Source: Undibacterium pigrum (lineage in GTDB: Bacteria > Pseudomonadota > Gammaproteobacteria > Burkholderiales > Burkholderiaceae_D). From it: DNA of 64,000 bases. Below the pieces are notes generated by a model. That model did no database searches. It had not been told where the DNA came from and was given only the letters and a program-made list of their open reading frames with translations. This document shows positions 18,548 to 26,188 of the stretch, in pieces. The position numbers and the translations under genes are program-made. The stretch spans positions 62,001 to 126,000 of the forward strand of contig NZ_QJKB01000010.1 in assembly GCF_003201815.1 (NCBI RefSeq), read 5' to 3'. Each line of letters opens with the position of its first letter. Position 1 is the first letter of the stretch.

Positions 18548-18952
18548 ATGTCAGATAAAACCATTTCGGCCCATGTCGCAGAAACAGGCGAAAACGCCTT
18601 TGCTGTCAACATCAATGTCTCCGGGCATCTGATCAAGGGTGACGAGCCACTGGATGCTGGTGGTGGCGATCTCGGCCCTGCTCCCTATGATTTATTGACC
18701 GCAGCACTTGGTGAATGCACGGCCATGACCGTGCGCTGGTATGCAAACCAGCATCAATGGCCACTGGACAAAGTAGAAGTCAGGCTGACGCATCACAAAG
18801 AGGGTGTACAGGATATCTTCAAGAAAGAAGTAATCCTGCACGGTGCAGGCTTAACAGAAGAGCAGCGAGCCAGGCTGATCGCCATCGCAGCAAAATGCCC
18901 TGTGCATAAAACCATCACCAGCTCGCCCATCATAGAAACCAGCGCAGGCTGA
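18548..18952 (+). CDS. OsmC family peroxiredoxin-like protein
   Basis: From the ATG at 18548 the protein has 134 residues. The two redox cysteines of the OsmC/Ohr fold are present: C57 in ALGECTAMTV and C117 in AKCPVHKT. Family members reduce organic hydroperoxides using thiols. It belongs to the short YhfA/OsmC-like branch and probably acts in the cytosol. It follows pirin by 10 bp and is followed by a strong terminator, so it ends the transcript. Confidence 0.92.
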   Translation: MSDKTISAHVAETGENAFAVNINVSGHLIKGDEPLDAGGGDLGPAPYDLLTAALGECTAMTVRWYANQHQWPLDKVEVRLTHHKEGVQDIFKKEVILHGAGLTEEQRARLIAIAAKCPVHKTITSSPIIETSAG

Positions 18953-18956
18953 AAAA

Positions 18957-18996
18957 GCAAAAGCCCGGTTCAATTAATCTGATCCGGGCTTTTTAT
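18957..18996 (+). terminator. Rho-independent terminator after pirin-osmC
   Basis: Arms agcccgg (18962-18968) and ccgggct (18984-18990) are followed by TTTTTATTT. On the minus strand the A-rich side gives TTTTGCTTTTTC, so the hairpin could also serve the convergent small gene at 19005-19271. Confidence 0.85.
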
Positions 18997-19004
18997 TTGT
19001 ACAA

Positions 19005-19271
19005 CTACTTTTTCAGTTTGCGGCTGCGTCCTGCTGATTCGCGCAAGATGGTGTAGTTCCAGTCGTCGTCATGAGAACCTACCGAGACGCGGAACATATC
19101 ATTGTCGCCCTTCAGGCGCTTACCCAGTGCGACATGCTTCTTGCTGACATCGCTGCGTTCATAGACATCAACCTCGACTTCATTTCCTTCCAGGGCTGCC
19201 TGGGATAGAACTGCGTCTATGGTCTTGGTTGTATATTCAAGTACATATGTGGGAAGTGTCAGGCCTGCCAT
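19005..19271 (-). CDS. Conserved-looking hypothetical protein, 88 residues
   Basis: I do not recognise the family. The ATG at 19271 is chosen because GGAG lies 6 bases before it; the frame is open to 19301. The protein is soluble, starts MAGLTLPTYVLEYTTKTID, alternates acidic and basic stretches, and ends in a basic SAGRSRKLKK tail. There is no signal peptide, membrane segment or cysteine cluster. It lies downstream of clpA on the same strand behind a GC-rich hairpin, so partial read-through from clpSA is possible. No function is proposed. Confidence 0.6.
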   Translation of the reverse strand: MAGLTLPTYVLEYTTKTIDAVLSQAALEGNEVEVDVYERSDVSKKHVALGKRLKGDNDMFRVSVGSHDDDWNYTILRESAGRSRKLKK

Positions 19272-19315
19272 ACTTGTCTCCATCACGCAAAAAACATACA
19301 ACCTTCAATGAAATA

Positions 19316-19333
19316 CCCCGGCCGTAGCCGGGG
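19316..19333 (-). terminator. GC-rich hairpin after clpA
   Basis: A perfect 7-bp stem (ccccggc / gccgggg) has a 4-base loop and lies 15 bases after the clpA stop. The minus-strand tail TATTTCATT is only partly T-rich, so termination may be incomplete. Confidence 0.5.
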
Positions 19334-19348
19334 CAGACAAGGGTGGAA

Positions 19349-21649
19349 TTATTCTACTTCGACCACCTCTTGTGATGCCTCTGGTGGACTGGCATCGCCT
19401 TCAGAAAATTCCAGTTTGACCTGGTCTTTGTCATCAAGGTCGACAATCACACGTCCGCCTGTCACCAGCTTACCGAATAAGAGCTCATCCGCCAAGGCTT
19501 TACGTATCATATCCTGTATCAAGCGCGCCATAGGTCGTGCGCCCATCAAAGGATCAAAGCCTTTCTTGCCGAGGAATTTGCGTAAATTTTCGGTAAATGT
19601 GGCTTCGACTTTTTTCTCATGCAATTGCTCTTCGAGCTGCATGAGGAACTTGTCGACGACACGCAAGATAATCTCTTCGTCGAGTGCGCGGAAGCTGATA
19701 ATGGCATCCAGACGGTTACGGAACTCAGGCGTAAACATACGTTTGATATCGGCCATTTCATCGCCAGCTTCTTTGCTGTCGTTGAAACCGATAGAACGTT
19801 TTTGCAAACTTTCAGCGCCCGCATTTGTCGTCATGATAATAATGACATTGCGGAAATCTGCCTTGCGACCGTTGTTATCTGTTAACGTGCCATGGTCCAT
19901 CACCTGCAACAAGATGTTGAAAACATCAGGATGCGCTTTTTCTATTTCATCCAGCAGCAATACTGCGTGCGGCTTTTTGGTGATGGCTTCAGTCAGCAAA
20001 CCACCCTGGTCAAAACCCACATAACCAGGAGGCGCACCGATCAGACGGCTGACGGCATGGCGCTCCATGTATTCCGACATGTCAAAGCGTATCAGCTCTA
20101 TACCCAGGGTGAATGCCAATTGCTTGGCAACCTCGGTCTTGCCCACACCGGTAGGGCCGGAGAACAGGAAAGAACCAATAGGCTTGTCTGTCTTGCCCAG
20201 GCCAGCACGCGCCATCTTGATCGATGATGCCAGTGCTTCAATGGCAGGCTCCTGACCAAACACGACATTTTTCAGGTCGCGTTCTATGGTTTGCAGCTTG
20301 CTGCGGTCATCCTGATTGACGGTCTGCGGCGGAATACGGGCAATTTTCGAAATGATGTCTTCGATATCTGCCTTGCCTATGGTTTTCTTTTGCTTGGACT
20401 TGGGCAAAATACGTTGGGCAGCACCAGCCTCGTCGATGACATCAATTGCCTTGTCGGGCAAATGACGGTCATTGATAAAGCGTGCAGACAATTCTGCTGC
20501 AGTCGTCAGCGCCGAGGCTGAATACTTGACGTTATGATGCTCTTCAAACTTGGATTTCAAGCCGCGCAAAATCTGCACAGTTTGCTCTACCGTTGGTTCA
20601 TTGACATCGATCTTCTGGAAGCGACGTGCCAGCGCATGGTCTTTTTCAAAGACGCCACGGTACTCTGTGTAAGTGGTCGCACCTATGCACTTCAGCTGTC
20701 CGCTGGACAAGGCTGGTTTCAAGAGGTTGGACGCATCCAGCGTGCCACCAGATGCTGAACCAGCGCCGATGATGGTGTGGATTTCATCAATGAACAAAAT
20801 ACCGTTAGGCGTGTCTTTCAACTGCTTGAGCACACCCTTAAGACGCAACTCAAAGTCGCCACGGTATTTGGTACCGGCCAGCAAGGCACCCATATCAAGA
20901 GAATAGACCACAGCATTTTGCAAAATATCGGGTACATCACTTTGCGTGATGCGCCATGCCAGGCCCTCGGCAATGGCTGTTTTACCAACGCCAGCTTCAC
21001 CCACCAGCAAAGGATTATTTTTGCGGCGACGGCACAGGATCTGGATCACGCGCTCAACTTCATTGTCGCGACCGATCAGCGGATCTATCTTGCCTTCCGC
21101 AGCAGCCTTGTTCAGGTTCTGGGTGAACTGATCCAGCGGATTTTCCTTGGCTTGTGCTTCAGCCTGGTTCTCCTCAGAGCCTTCAGGTGACTTAGGTACT
21201 TCGTTATGGCTGTCTTTACGCACACCATGTGAAATGAAGTTGACCACGTCAAGACGCGTCACACCCTGCTGATGTAAATAATACACAGCATGAGAATCTT
21301 TTTCACCGAAGATGGCGACCAGCACATTCGCACCAGTCACTTCCTTCTTGCCATTCGATGCTGACTGCACATGCATGATGGCGCGCTGTATCACGCGCTG
21401 GAAGCCCAGTGTAGGCTGGGTATCAACCTCATTGGTGCCAGGTACGGTGGGGGTATTATCAGTAATGAAATTACCCAGGGTTTTGCGCAAATCCTCAATA
21501 TTGACTGCGCAGGCCCTCAAGACCTCCGCAGCAGAAGGGTTATCCAGCAAGGCGAGCAAGAGATGCTCCACCGTGATGAATTCATAACGAGCCTGCCTGG
21601 CCTCGACAAAGGCCATGTGCAAACTAACTTCCAGTTCTTGCGCAATCAT
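19349..21649 (-). CDS. clpA: ATP-dependent Clp protease ATP-binding subunit ClpA
   Basis: ClpA is the hexameric AAA+ unfoldase that feeds substrates to ClpP and takes N-end-rule substrates from ClpS. The 766-residue protein has the double Clp-N repeat (1-145), AAA module 1 with Walker A GEAGVGKT (about 217-224), and AAA module 2 with GPTGVGKT (about 497-504) plus the D2-small domain. The start [10 protein letters not shown] at 21649 overlaps the clpS stop by 4 bases (ATGA) and has a very strong GGAGGA site inside the end of clpS. The two are translationally coupled. Confidence 0.98.
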   Translation of the reverse strand: MIAQELEVSLHMAFVEARQARYEFITVEHLLLALLDNPSAAEVLRACAVNIEDLRKTLGNFITDNTPTVPGTNEVDTQPTLGFQRVIQRAIMHVQSASNGKKEVTGANVLVAIFGEKDSHAVYYLHQQGVTRLDVVNFISHGVRKDSHNEVPKSPEGSEENQAEAQAKENPLDQFTQNLNKAAAEGKIDPLIGRDNEVERVIQILCRRRKNNPLLVGEAGVGKTAIAEGLAWRITQSDVPDILQNAVVYSLDMGALLAGTKYRGDFELRLKGVLKQLKDTPNGILFIDEIHTIIGAGSASGGTLDASNLLKPALSSGQLKCIGATTYTEYRGVFEKDHALARRFQKIDVNEPTVEQTVQILRGLKSKFEEHHNVKYSASALTTAAELSARFINDRHLPDKAIDVIDEAGAAQRILPKSKQKKTIGKADIEDIISKIARIPPQTVNQDDRSKLQTIERDLKNVVFGQEPAIEALASSIKMARAGLGKTDKPIGSFLFSGPTGVGKTEVAKQLAFTLGIELIRFDMSEYMERHAVSRLIGAPPGYVGFDQGGLLTEAITKKPHAVLLLDEIEKAHPDVFNILLQVMDHGTLTDNNGRKADFRNVIIIMTTNAGAESLQKRSIGFNDSKEAGDEMADIKRMFTPEFRNRLDAIISFRALDEEIILRVVDKFLMQLEEQLHEKKVEATFTENLRKFLGKKGFDPLMGARPMARLIQDMIRKALADELLFGKLVTGGRVIVDLDDKDQVKLEFSEGDASPPEASQEVVEVE

Positions 21650-21954
21650 ACTTCCTCCATCACACATTGCAGGGGGTGTCCTGCCTTACGAGCGTGCGTT
21701 AAAACGAGTTCCACTTTGGTCAGCGCAATATCTTTGGAATAGACGCCACATATCCCTTTGCCATCCCTGTGTACCTTGAGCATGATCTGCATGGCAGTCT
21801 CACGATCCTTATTAAAATATTCCTGAACGATCGCCACCACAAACTCCATAGGAGTGTAGTCGTCGTTGAGTAAAATTACCTGATACATGGAAGGCGGCTT
21901 TAACTTCTGCGCCTGACGTTCCAGTATCGTACCGTTTTCTTGCTTGTTTCCCAT
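21646..21954 (-). CDS. clpS: ClpS adaptor of the ClpAP protease
   Basis: The 102-residue protein matches ClpS: a flexible N-terminus, then [17 protein letters not shown] with the binding-pocket Asn-Asp-Asp, followed by the His-containing [13 protein letters not shown] segment. ClpS binds proteins with N-terminal Leu, Phe, Tyr or Trp and hands them to ClpA. It overlaps clpA by 4 bases and is transcribed away from the cold-shock gene, the usual betaproteobacterial arrangement. Confidence 0.97.
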   Translation of the reverse strand: MGNKQENGTILERQAQKLKPPSMYQVILLNDDYTPMEFVVAIVQEYFNKDRETAMQIMLKVHRDGKGICGVYSKDIALTKVELVLTHARKAGHPLQCVMEEV

Positions 21955-22232
21955 ACGTATATTCTAGTACGTTGATTCATTTCAGAGACAAATAATAAGC
22001 GAATAAAAACGGCTTAATTCTCTCCCTGGTCAATGTTACGCGCTTTCTGCTTTGTTCGCAGATGGTGATCAATTCCTTTAGATCAAGTTTCAATAGCAAA
22101 ACTATTTCTGCATATCAAATATAGCCTGATTTTCTTGTCATTAAGTAAAAATACAACAGTACTGCAAAACTACTTCATTTGTAACCAGAAGTTTCTTGAC
22201 TTTAGCTTTTTTTCCGCCAAGAATGATATTTA

Positions 22233-22351
22233 TTGACAAATAAAGTAGTAAATCGTCAATATGAAGTGAGCAAGTCAAGGGGGAGGTAGCATAGTGCTAG
22301 GTTTCTTGCTTTTACGGCTCGTGTGATTAGTTTTTATTTGAAAGATGCATT
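22233..22351 (+). promoter_or_regulatory. Candidate promoter and leader of the cold-shock gene
   Basis: A perfect -35 TTGACA lies at 22233-22238. The best -10 match about 18 bases later (caatat, 22257-22262) is weak, giving a leader of roughly 80 nt. The 397-bp clpS-cspA gap (21955-22351) is AT-rich and holds no other credible gene. Cold-shock mRNAs often have structured leaders, but I cannot fold this one. Confidence 0.35.
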
Positions 22352-22555
22352 ATGGCAACAGGTACCGTCAAGTGGTTCAATGATTCCAAAGGTTTCGGCT
22401 TTATCACTCCGGATGACGGTGGTGAGGATTTGTTCGCCCACTTTTCCGCAATCCAGATGAACGGCTTCAAGACCCTGAAAGAAGGTCAAAAAGTTTCGTT
22501 CGAAGTCACGCAAGGCCCTAAAGGCAAGCAAGCTTCCAACATCCAAAATCCTTAA
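22352..22555 (+). CDS. CspA-family cold-shock protein
   Basis: The 67-residue single cold-shock domain binds single-stranded RNA or DNA and melts mRNA secondary structure. RNP1 is KGFGFI (13-18) and RNP2 is LFAHF (27-31); the opening [10 protein letters not shown] is typical. The position, divergent from clpS, is where many betaproteobacteria carry a cspA/cspD-type gene, but sequence alone does not decide between paralogue names. A strong terminator follows at once, so it is monocistronic. Confidence 0.95.
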   Translation: MATGTVKWFNDSKGFGFITPDDGGEDLFAHFSAIQMNGFKTLKEGQKVSFEVTQGPKGKQASNIQNP

Positions 22556-22584
22556 TCCTTGATTCTTCATTGATTCTGGTTTTT

Positions 22585-22616
22585 TAAAAAACCCCGCAAT
22601 TGCGGGGTTTTTTTTC
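22585..22616 (+). terminator. Rho-independent terminator of the cold-shock gene
   Basis: The arms ccccgcaa and ttgcgggg are continuous (22592-22607), flanked by A5 before and eight T residues after. It is one of the strongest terminators in the window. Confidence 0.9.
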
Positions 22617-22650
22617 ATTCGTTTTCATTCGTTTTCATTCATTTTCATTT
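22611..22650. repeat. Short tandem repeat, four copies of a 10-bp unit
   Basis: Four consecutive copies of a TTTTCATTCG-like unit occur. The middle two are identical and the outer ones differ at one or two bases. The array starts in the T-run of the terminator and lies about 85 bases before the histidine-kinase start. Confidence 0.75.
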
Positions 22651-22735
22651 CCGCACAACAGATTTTCCATTTTGCTTAAACCGGCTTCAAGGCTACAGTA
22701 GATGCCTGGTCAAAACGCAGGCTTACTTTTTCTTA

Positions 22736-24103
22736 ATGAAACTCAGGCACAAAATCATTTTTCTGGCGATTGCCCCCTTGCTGCTGGCCTTCGCCGGTAT
22801 CGCCGCGGCGGTATTTTATCAAGCCACCTTTTTGGCCAAACAACAAAGAAGTACCGTAGAACAAGCCTACATTTCCAGCAAAGAGGCTGAACTCAAGCAT
22901 TATGTCACCCTGGGCACCGCTGCAATTGCGCATTTATATAACAGCAAGCAGCAAGGCCAGGCCACGCAAGAAGAAGCCAAAAAAATACTGGCTGCACTGG
23001 ACTTTGGTGACGATGGTTATTTCTACATCTACGATCTGCAAGGCAAAAACCTCATGCATCCTCGCCAGACCGACCTGGTTGGCAAAGACTTGTGGGGTAT
23101 GACTGATCCACAAGGCAATTTCACCATCCAGAATCTGATCAACAAGGCCAAAGCCGGTGGTGGGGCCATACGCTATATGTGGGTTAAACCCTCGACACAA
23201 AAACTCATGCCTAAACTGGGCTATGTCGTCATGCTGGAGCAATGGGGTTGGATGCTGGGCACAGGCATTTATCTTGACGACGTAGACGACGCCTTGAACA
23301 AAATTGACATTCAAGTGGCAAAAAACATACAAAGTACCATGTCATGGATTGCGGGCATCGCCATTATCAGCGCCTTGCTGATTGCCCTCTCAGGTCTGGC
23401 CCTGAATATCAGTGAATCGCGTCTGGCAGAAGCCAAACTCAAAGTGCTGGCCCAAAGTGTCGTCAGCTCCCAGGAAGATGAGCGCGCCCGCCTGTCACGT
23501 GATTTGCATGATGGTCTTAGCCAGCTACTGGTGTCAGTCAAGCTACAAATAGAATCGGGCCAGGTCAAGCTGCATCAGGCAAGTGCCGGGCCAGAAGCGG
23601 CAAAGCTGTCATTTGCCCGCGCCACCGACCAGCTCAATGAGGCGCTCAGCGAAGTCCGGCGCATCTCGCATAACCTGCGCCCTGCCCTGCTGGATGATCT
23701 GGGTCTGGTCGCAGCCTTTGAACATCTGGCAGATGAATTTGAGCATGCCAGCAACTTGCCCGTCAGCTTTCATGCCGCCGGTGAATTTCATGCCCTGGAT
23801 GAAATCAGCAACACTGTCCTGTTCAGGGTTGCTCAGGAAGCCCTGACCAACATACACAAGCATGCCCAGCAAGTCAGCCATGTCAATGTGCAATTACTGA
23901 GCGATGCCGAAGGCATCAGGCTCATCATCAGCGATGATGGGCGCGGCTTTGATATCAAGGGCGTGGCAAACCACCCGCATCGTGGAATAGGCCTGAGCAA
24001 TATGCGCGAACGACTGGCTGCGATTAACGGCCGTTTGGAATTACAATCCGATACCAGCGGCACCACCGTGACCGCAAGCTTATCGAATGGAGAGAAAAAA
24101 TGA
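22736..24103 (+). CDS. Membrane sensor histidine kinase, Cache plus NarL-type (HisKA_3)
   Basis: The 455-residue protein has a membrane helix at 7-29, a periplasmic single Cache domain at about 35-200 (DDGYFYIYDLQGKNLMHP is the family signature), and a second helix at 203-224. The cytoplasmic HisKA_3 domain has the phospho-acceptor H258 in SRDLHDGLSQ. The HATPase part shows NIHKHAQ, SDDGRGFD and GIGLSNMRERL. It likely senses a small molecule, often an organic acid for this Cache type. Its stop overlaps the start of the response-regulator gene by 4 bases, so the pair is translationally coupled. No strong ribosome site precedes the ATG. Confidence 0.9.
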   Translation: MKLRHKIIFLAIAPLLLAFAGIAAAVFYQATFLAKQQRSTVEQAYISSKEAELKHYVTLGTAAIAHLYNSKQQGQATQEEAKKILAALDFGDDGYFYIYDLQGKNLMHPRQTDLVGKDLWGMTDPQGNFTIQNLINKAKAGGGAIRYMWVKPSTQKLMPKLGYVVMLEQWGWMLGTGIYLDDVDDALNKIDIQVAKNIQSTMSWIAGIAIISALLIALSGLALNISESRLAEAKLKVLAQSVVSSQEDERARLSRDLHDGLSQLLVSVKLQIESGQVKLHQASAGPEAAKLSFARATDQLNEALSEVRRISHNLRPALLDDLGLVAAFEHLADEFEHASNLPVSFHAAGEFHALDEISNTVLFRVAQEALTNIHKHAQQVSHVNVQLLSDAEGIRLIISDDGRGFDIKGVANHPHRGIGLSNMRERLAAINGRLELQSDTSGTTVTASLSNGEKK

Positions 24104-24783
24104 CCGAGAACATACCGGTCCAGCCAGCGGCGGAAGTGCATGCTGCACCTGAAATACAAGCAACGCAAGCAACACAAGTGCATCTGCTACTGGTTGACGA
24201 TCACCCCCTGGTCAGGGACGGGCTCAGGGCGCGGCTGGAGACCATCGCCAGCATCACCATCGCAGGTGAAGCAGGGACAGCAGAGGAAGCTCTGTCCATC
24301 GCTGCCAGCAAGCCTGTGAACCTCATCCTGATGGATATCAACCTCGGCACAGGCAATGGCATCAGTCTGACTGCCCGTTTCAAGGCAGAATATCCGCATA
24401 TCGCCGTCATCATGCTATCCATGCATGAAAAGACAGAATACGTAAATCAATCGGTGCAAGCTGGCGCGCGCGCCTATGTGCTCAAGGATGCACCGGCAGT
24501 CGAAATCATAGAAGCAATAGACACTGTCATGGCTGGCGGCACCTATTTCAGCTCCGGCCTGAAGAAGCAAGCAGCAAACAGCGACAGCAGCCAGGTGCTG
24601 ACACAAAGGGAAAAATCCATCCTGAACTGCATAGCAACAGGCAAATCCAATAAACATATCGCCAGGGAGCTGGGGCTCAGTGTCAGAACGGTAGAGACCC
24701 ATAGGCTTAATATCAAGCGCAAATTGAATATTGAAGGCCAGGCTGATTTGATACGCTATGCACTCAATAATGCGGCTACATAA
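24100..24783 (+). CDS. NarL/FixJ-family response regulator
   Basis: The 227-residue protein has a receiver domain (about 27-145) with acidic pocket D33-D34, phospho-acceptor D79 in LILMDINLG and the conserved Lys in VLKDAP. The LuxR-type HTH follows (about 160-220; LTQREKSILNCIATGKSNKHIARELG). An unusual Ala/Gln-rich N-terminal tail of about 25 residues precedes the receiver. It is the cognate partner of the overlapping kinase. Targets are unknown; a bidirectional terminator follows. Confidence 0.93.
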   Translation: MTENIPVQPAAEVHAAPEIQATQATQVHLLLVDDHPLVRDGLRARLETIASITIAGEAGTAEEALSIAASKPVNLILMDINLGTGNGISLTARFKAEYPHIAVIMLSMHEKTEYVNQSVQAGARAYVLKDAPAVEIIEAIDTVMAGGTYFSSGLKKQAANSDSSQVLTQREKSILNCIATGKSNKHIARELGLSVRTVETHRLNIKRKLNIEGQADLIRYALNNAAT

Positions 24784-24835
24784 GACTTCATGCGACTTTT
24801 GCCATCGATGAATAGAAATCCAAGGTAGCATTTAA

Positions 24836-24880
24836 CAAAAAGCCGGTCCAGCTCATCGCTGCACCGGCTCTTATTTTATT
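24836..24880. terminator. Bidirectional terminator between convergent operons
   Basis: Arms agccggt (24841-24847) and accggct (24863-24869) are followed by a T-rich tail on the plus strand. On the minus strand the tail is TTTTTGTTAAA. It ends both the kinase-regulator operon and the coiled-coil protein gene. Confidence 0.8.
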
Positions 24881-24886
24881 TTTTCT

Positions 24887-26119
24887 TTATTTTTTCTTGA
24901 ATGTTTCCAGCGCCTGCGTACGATATTCCAAATCTTCTTTTTCAAGATCTTTTATTGCCTGTACCGTTACATTGATGCGTTTGATTAAGTCATTGTATTG
25001 TTTCAAGTCCGCATCCGTCTCAAAGTGCAAGGTATTGTCTACGAATTTGATCTTGCCAAAACGATTTTCACACAAGCTCAACACCTGCTTCACCAGCTCC
25101 AGAAATATACGCAGCTGTTCATCATGCCGTATCTGCAAATCAAATATTCTTTCAGTAGAACTCTTATTGCCAGCAATGATTTCCTCTCTTTGCTGCTGCG
25201 GCATAACAATGCGCTGACTTGCCTCACCATATGCCGTACGCAAGCTTTCAAAGTGCTTAGTATTATTACTGAATATATTCTCTGCCGACAAAACAGTCAG
25301 ATTACTGTTTTCGAGCCCCTGGCGCGTGGTCAGGCTTTCCGCTTTCAATACCTTGGCAAGATCCAGGGATTTGATTTCTTCTGAATACTTCTTGCTTTGC
25401 TTGATATTGGCACGCAAATATTCGTAGGTCAGTCGTGCTTCCTGATCAAAATAACGCAGGCCAGTCAAGGGGATACGGTCAGATGGATTGAGGCTTTCCA
25501 TCTTATCTTCCTGTTCAGCTTTCAAATACTGTGCCGTCATTTCAGCAATCACTTTACGTGCCAGATTTGCCCTGCCCTGCATCTCCTCTTTTGCCCATTG
25601 CCCCACCATTTCCTTACGCTCGTCCGTACTGTTCTTGAGCGCGTTAAGGAAACTCAGGTAATTGGCAGAAGAACGAAAATCATTGACTGCCTTCCGATCT
25701 GCAGGACTGAGTTTCATGAATTCACTTTTGGCGACGTCTGATCCACGATTCATTTCCTCACGATCAATGCGAGTGGAAATTTTCCCTATGGGTTTAGACA
25801 AGTCTTTCAACAATTTTTGCGCATAATCATTGGATATATACTTACTGACAACAACAGACATGCGAAGATTGATAGCCTCAACAGTAAAAGGACGCAGATA
25901 AATTTCCGGATCCAGATAGGTTTCAGGTTTGGTGTTGTTAGAATTTTCTACCTCACGGCGAATAGCAGTTTTTATTTTTTGGTCGAATGCAAAGATGCGC
26001 AAAATTTCCTGCACGTCTTCAACCCTGGCAGGATTACTGATTGGTATTCCCGCAGCACTGGCTATCAAAGTCATGCCTGATAAAATCAATACCGTCAACA
26101 AGCGATACAGCGACATCAT
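24887..26119 (-). CDS. Exported coiled-coil protein, function unknown
   Basis: The start MMSLYRLLTV at 26119 is chosen because GAGGGAAGA precedes it; the frame is open to 26137. The first 22 residues form a signal peptide ending around ASAAG. The rest (410 residues in total) is highly charged and almost wholly helical, with long Lys/Glu-rich stretches suggesting coiled coil, and only one Cys. I recognise no enzymatic motif. It follows the transglutaminase/TPR gene by about 70 bp on the same strand and ends at a terminator. A periplasmic structural or adaptor role with that protein is inferred. Confidence 0.7.
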   Translation of the reverse strand: MMSLYRLLTVLILSGMTLIASAAGIPISNPARVEDVQEILRIFAFDQKIKTAIRREVENSNNTKPETYLDPEIYLRPFTVEAINLRMSVVVSKYISNDYAQKLLKDLSKPIGKISTRIDREEMNRGSDVAKSEFMKLSPADRKAVNDFRSSANYLSFLNALKNSTDERKEMVGQWAKEEMQGRANLARKVIAEMTAQYLKAEQEDKMESLNPSDRIPLTGLRYFDQEARLTYEYLRANIKQSKKYSEEIKSLDLAKVLKAESLTTRQGLENSNLTVLSAENIFSNNTKHFESLRTAYGEASQRIVMPQQQREEIIAGNKSSTERIFDLQIRHDEQLRIFLELVKQVLSLCENRFGKIKFVDNTLHFETDADLKQYNDLIKRINVTVQAIKDLEKEDLEYRTQALETFKKK

Positions 26120-26188
26120 TATTCTTCCCTCATTCAATTTATAGTTTTGTGTTTGTGTTGTGTTTATATTTGTATTTATGCTGTAGTT

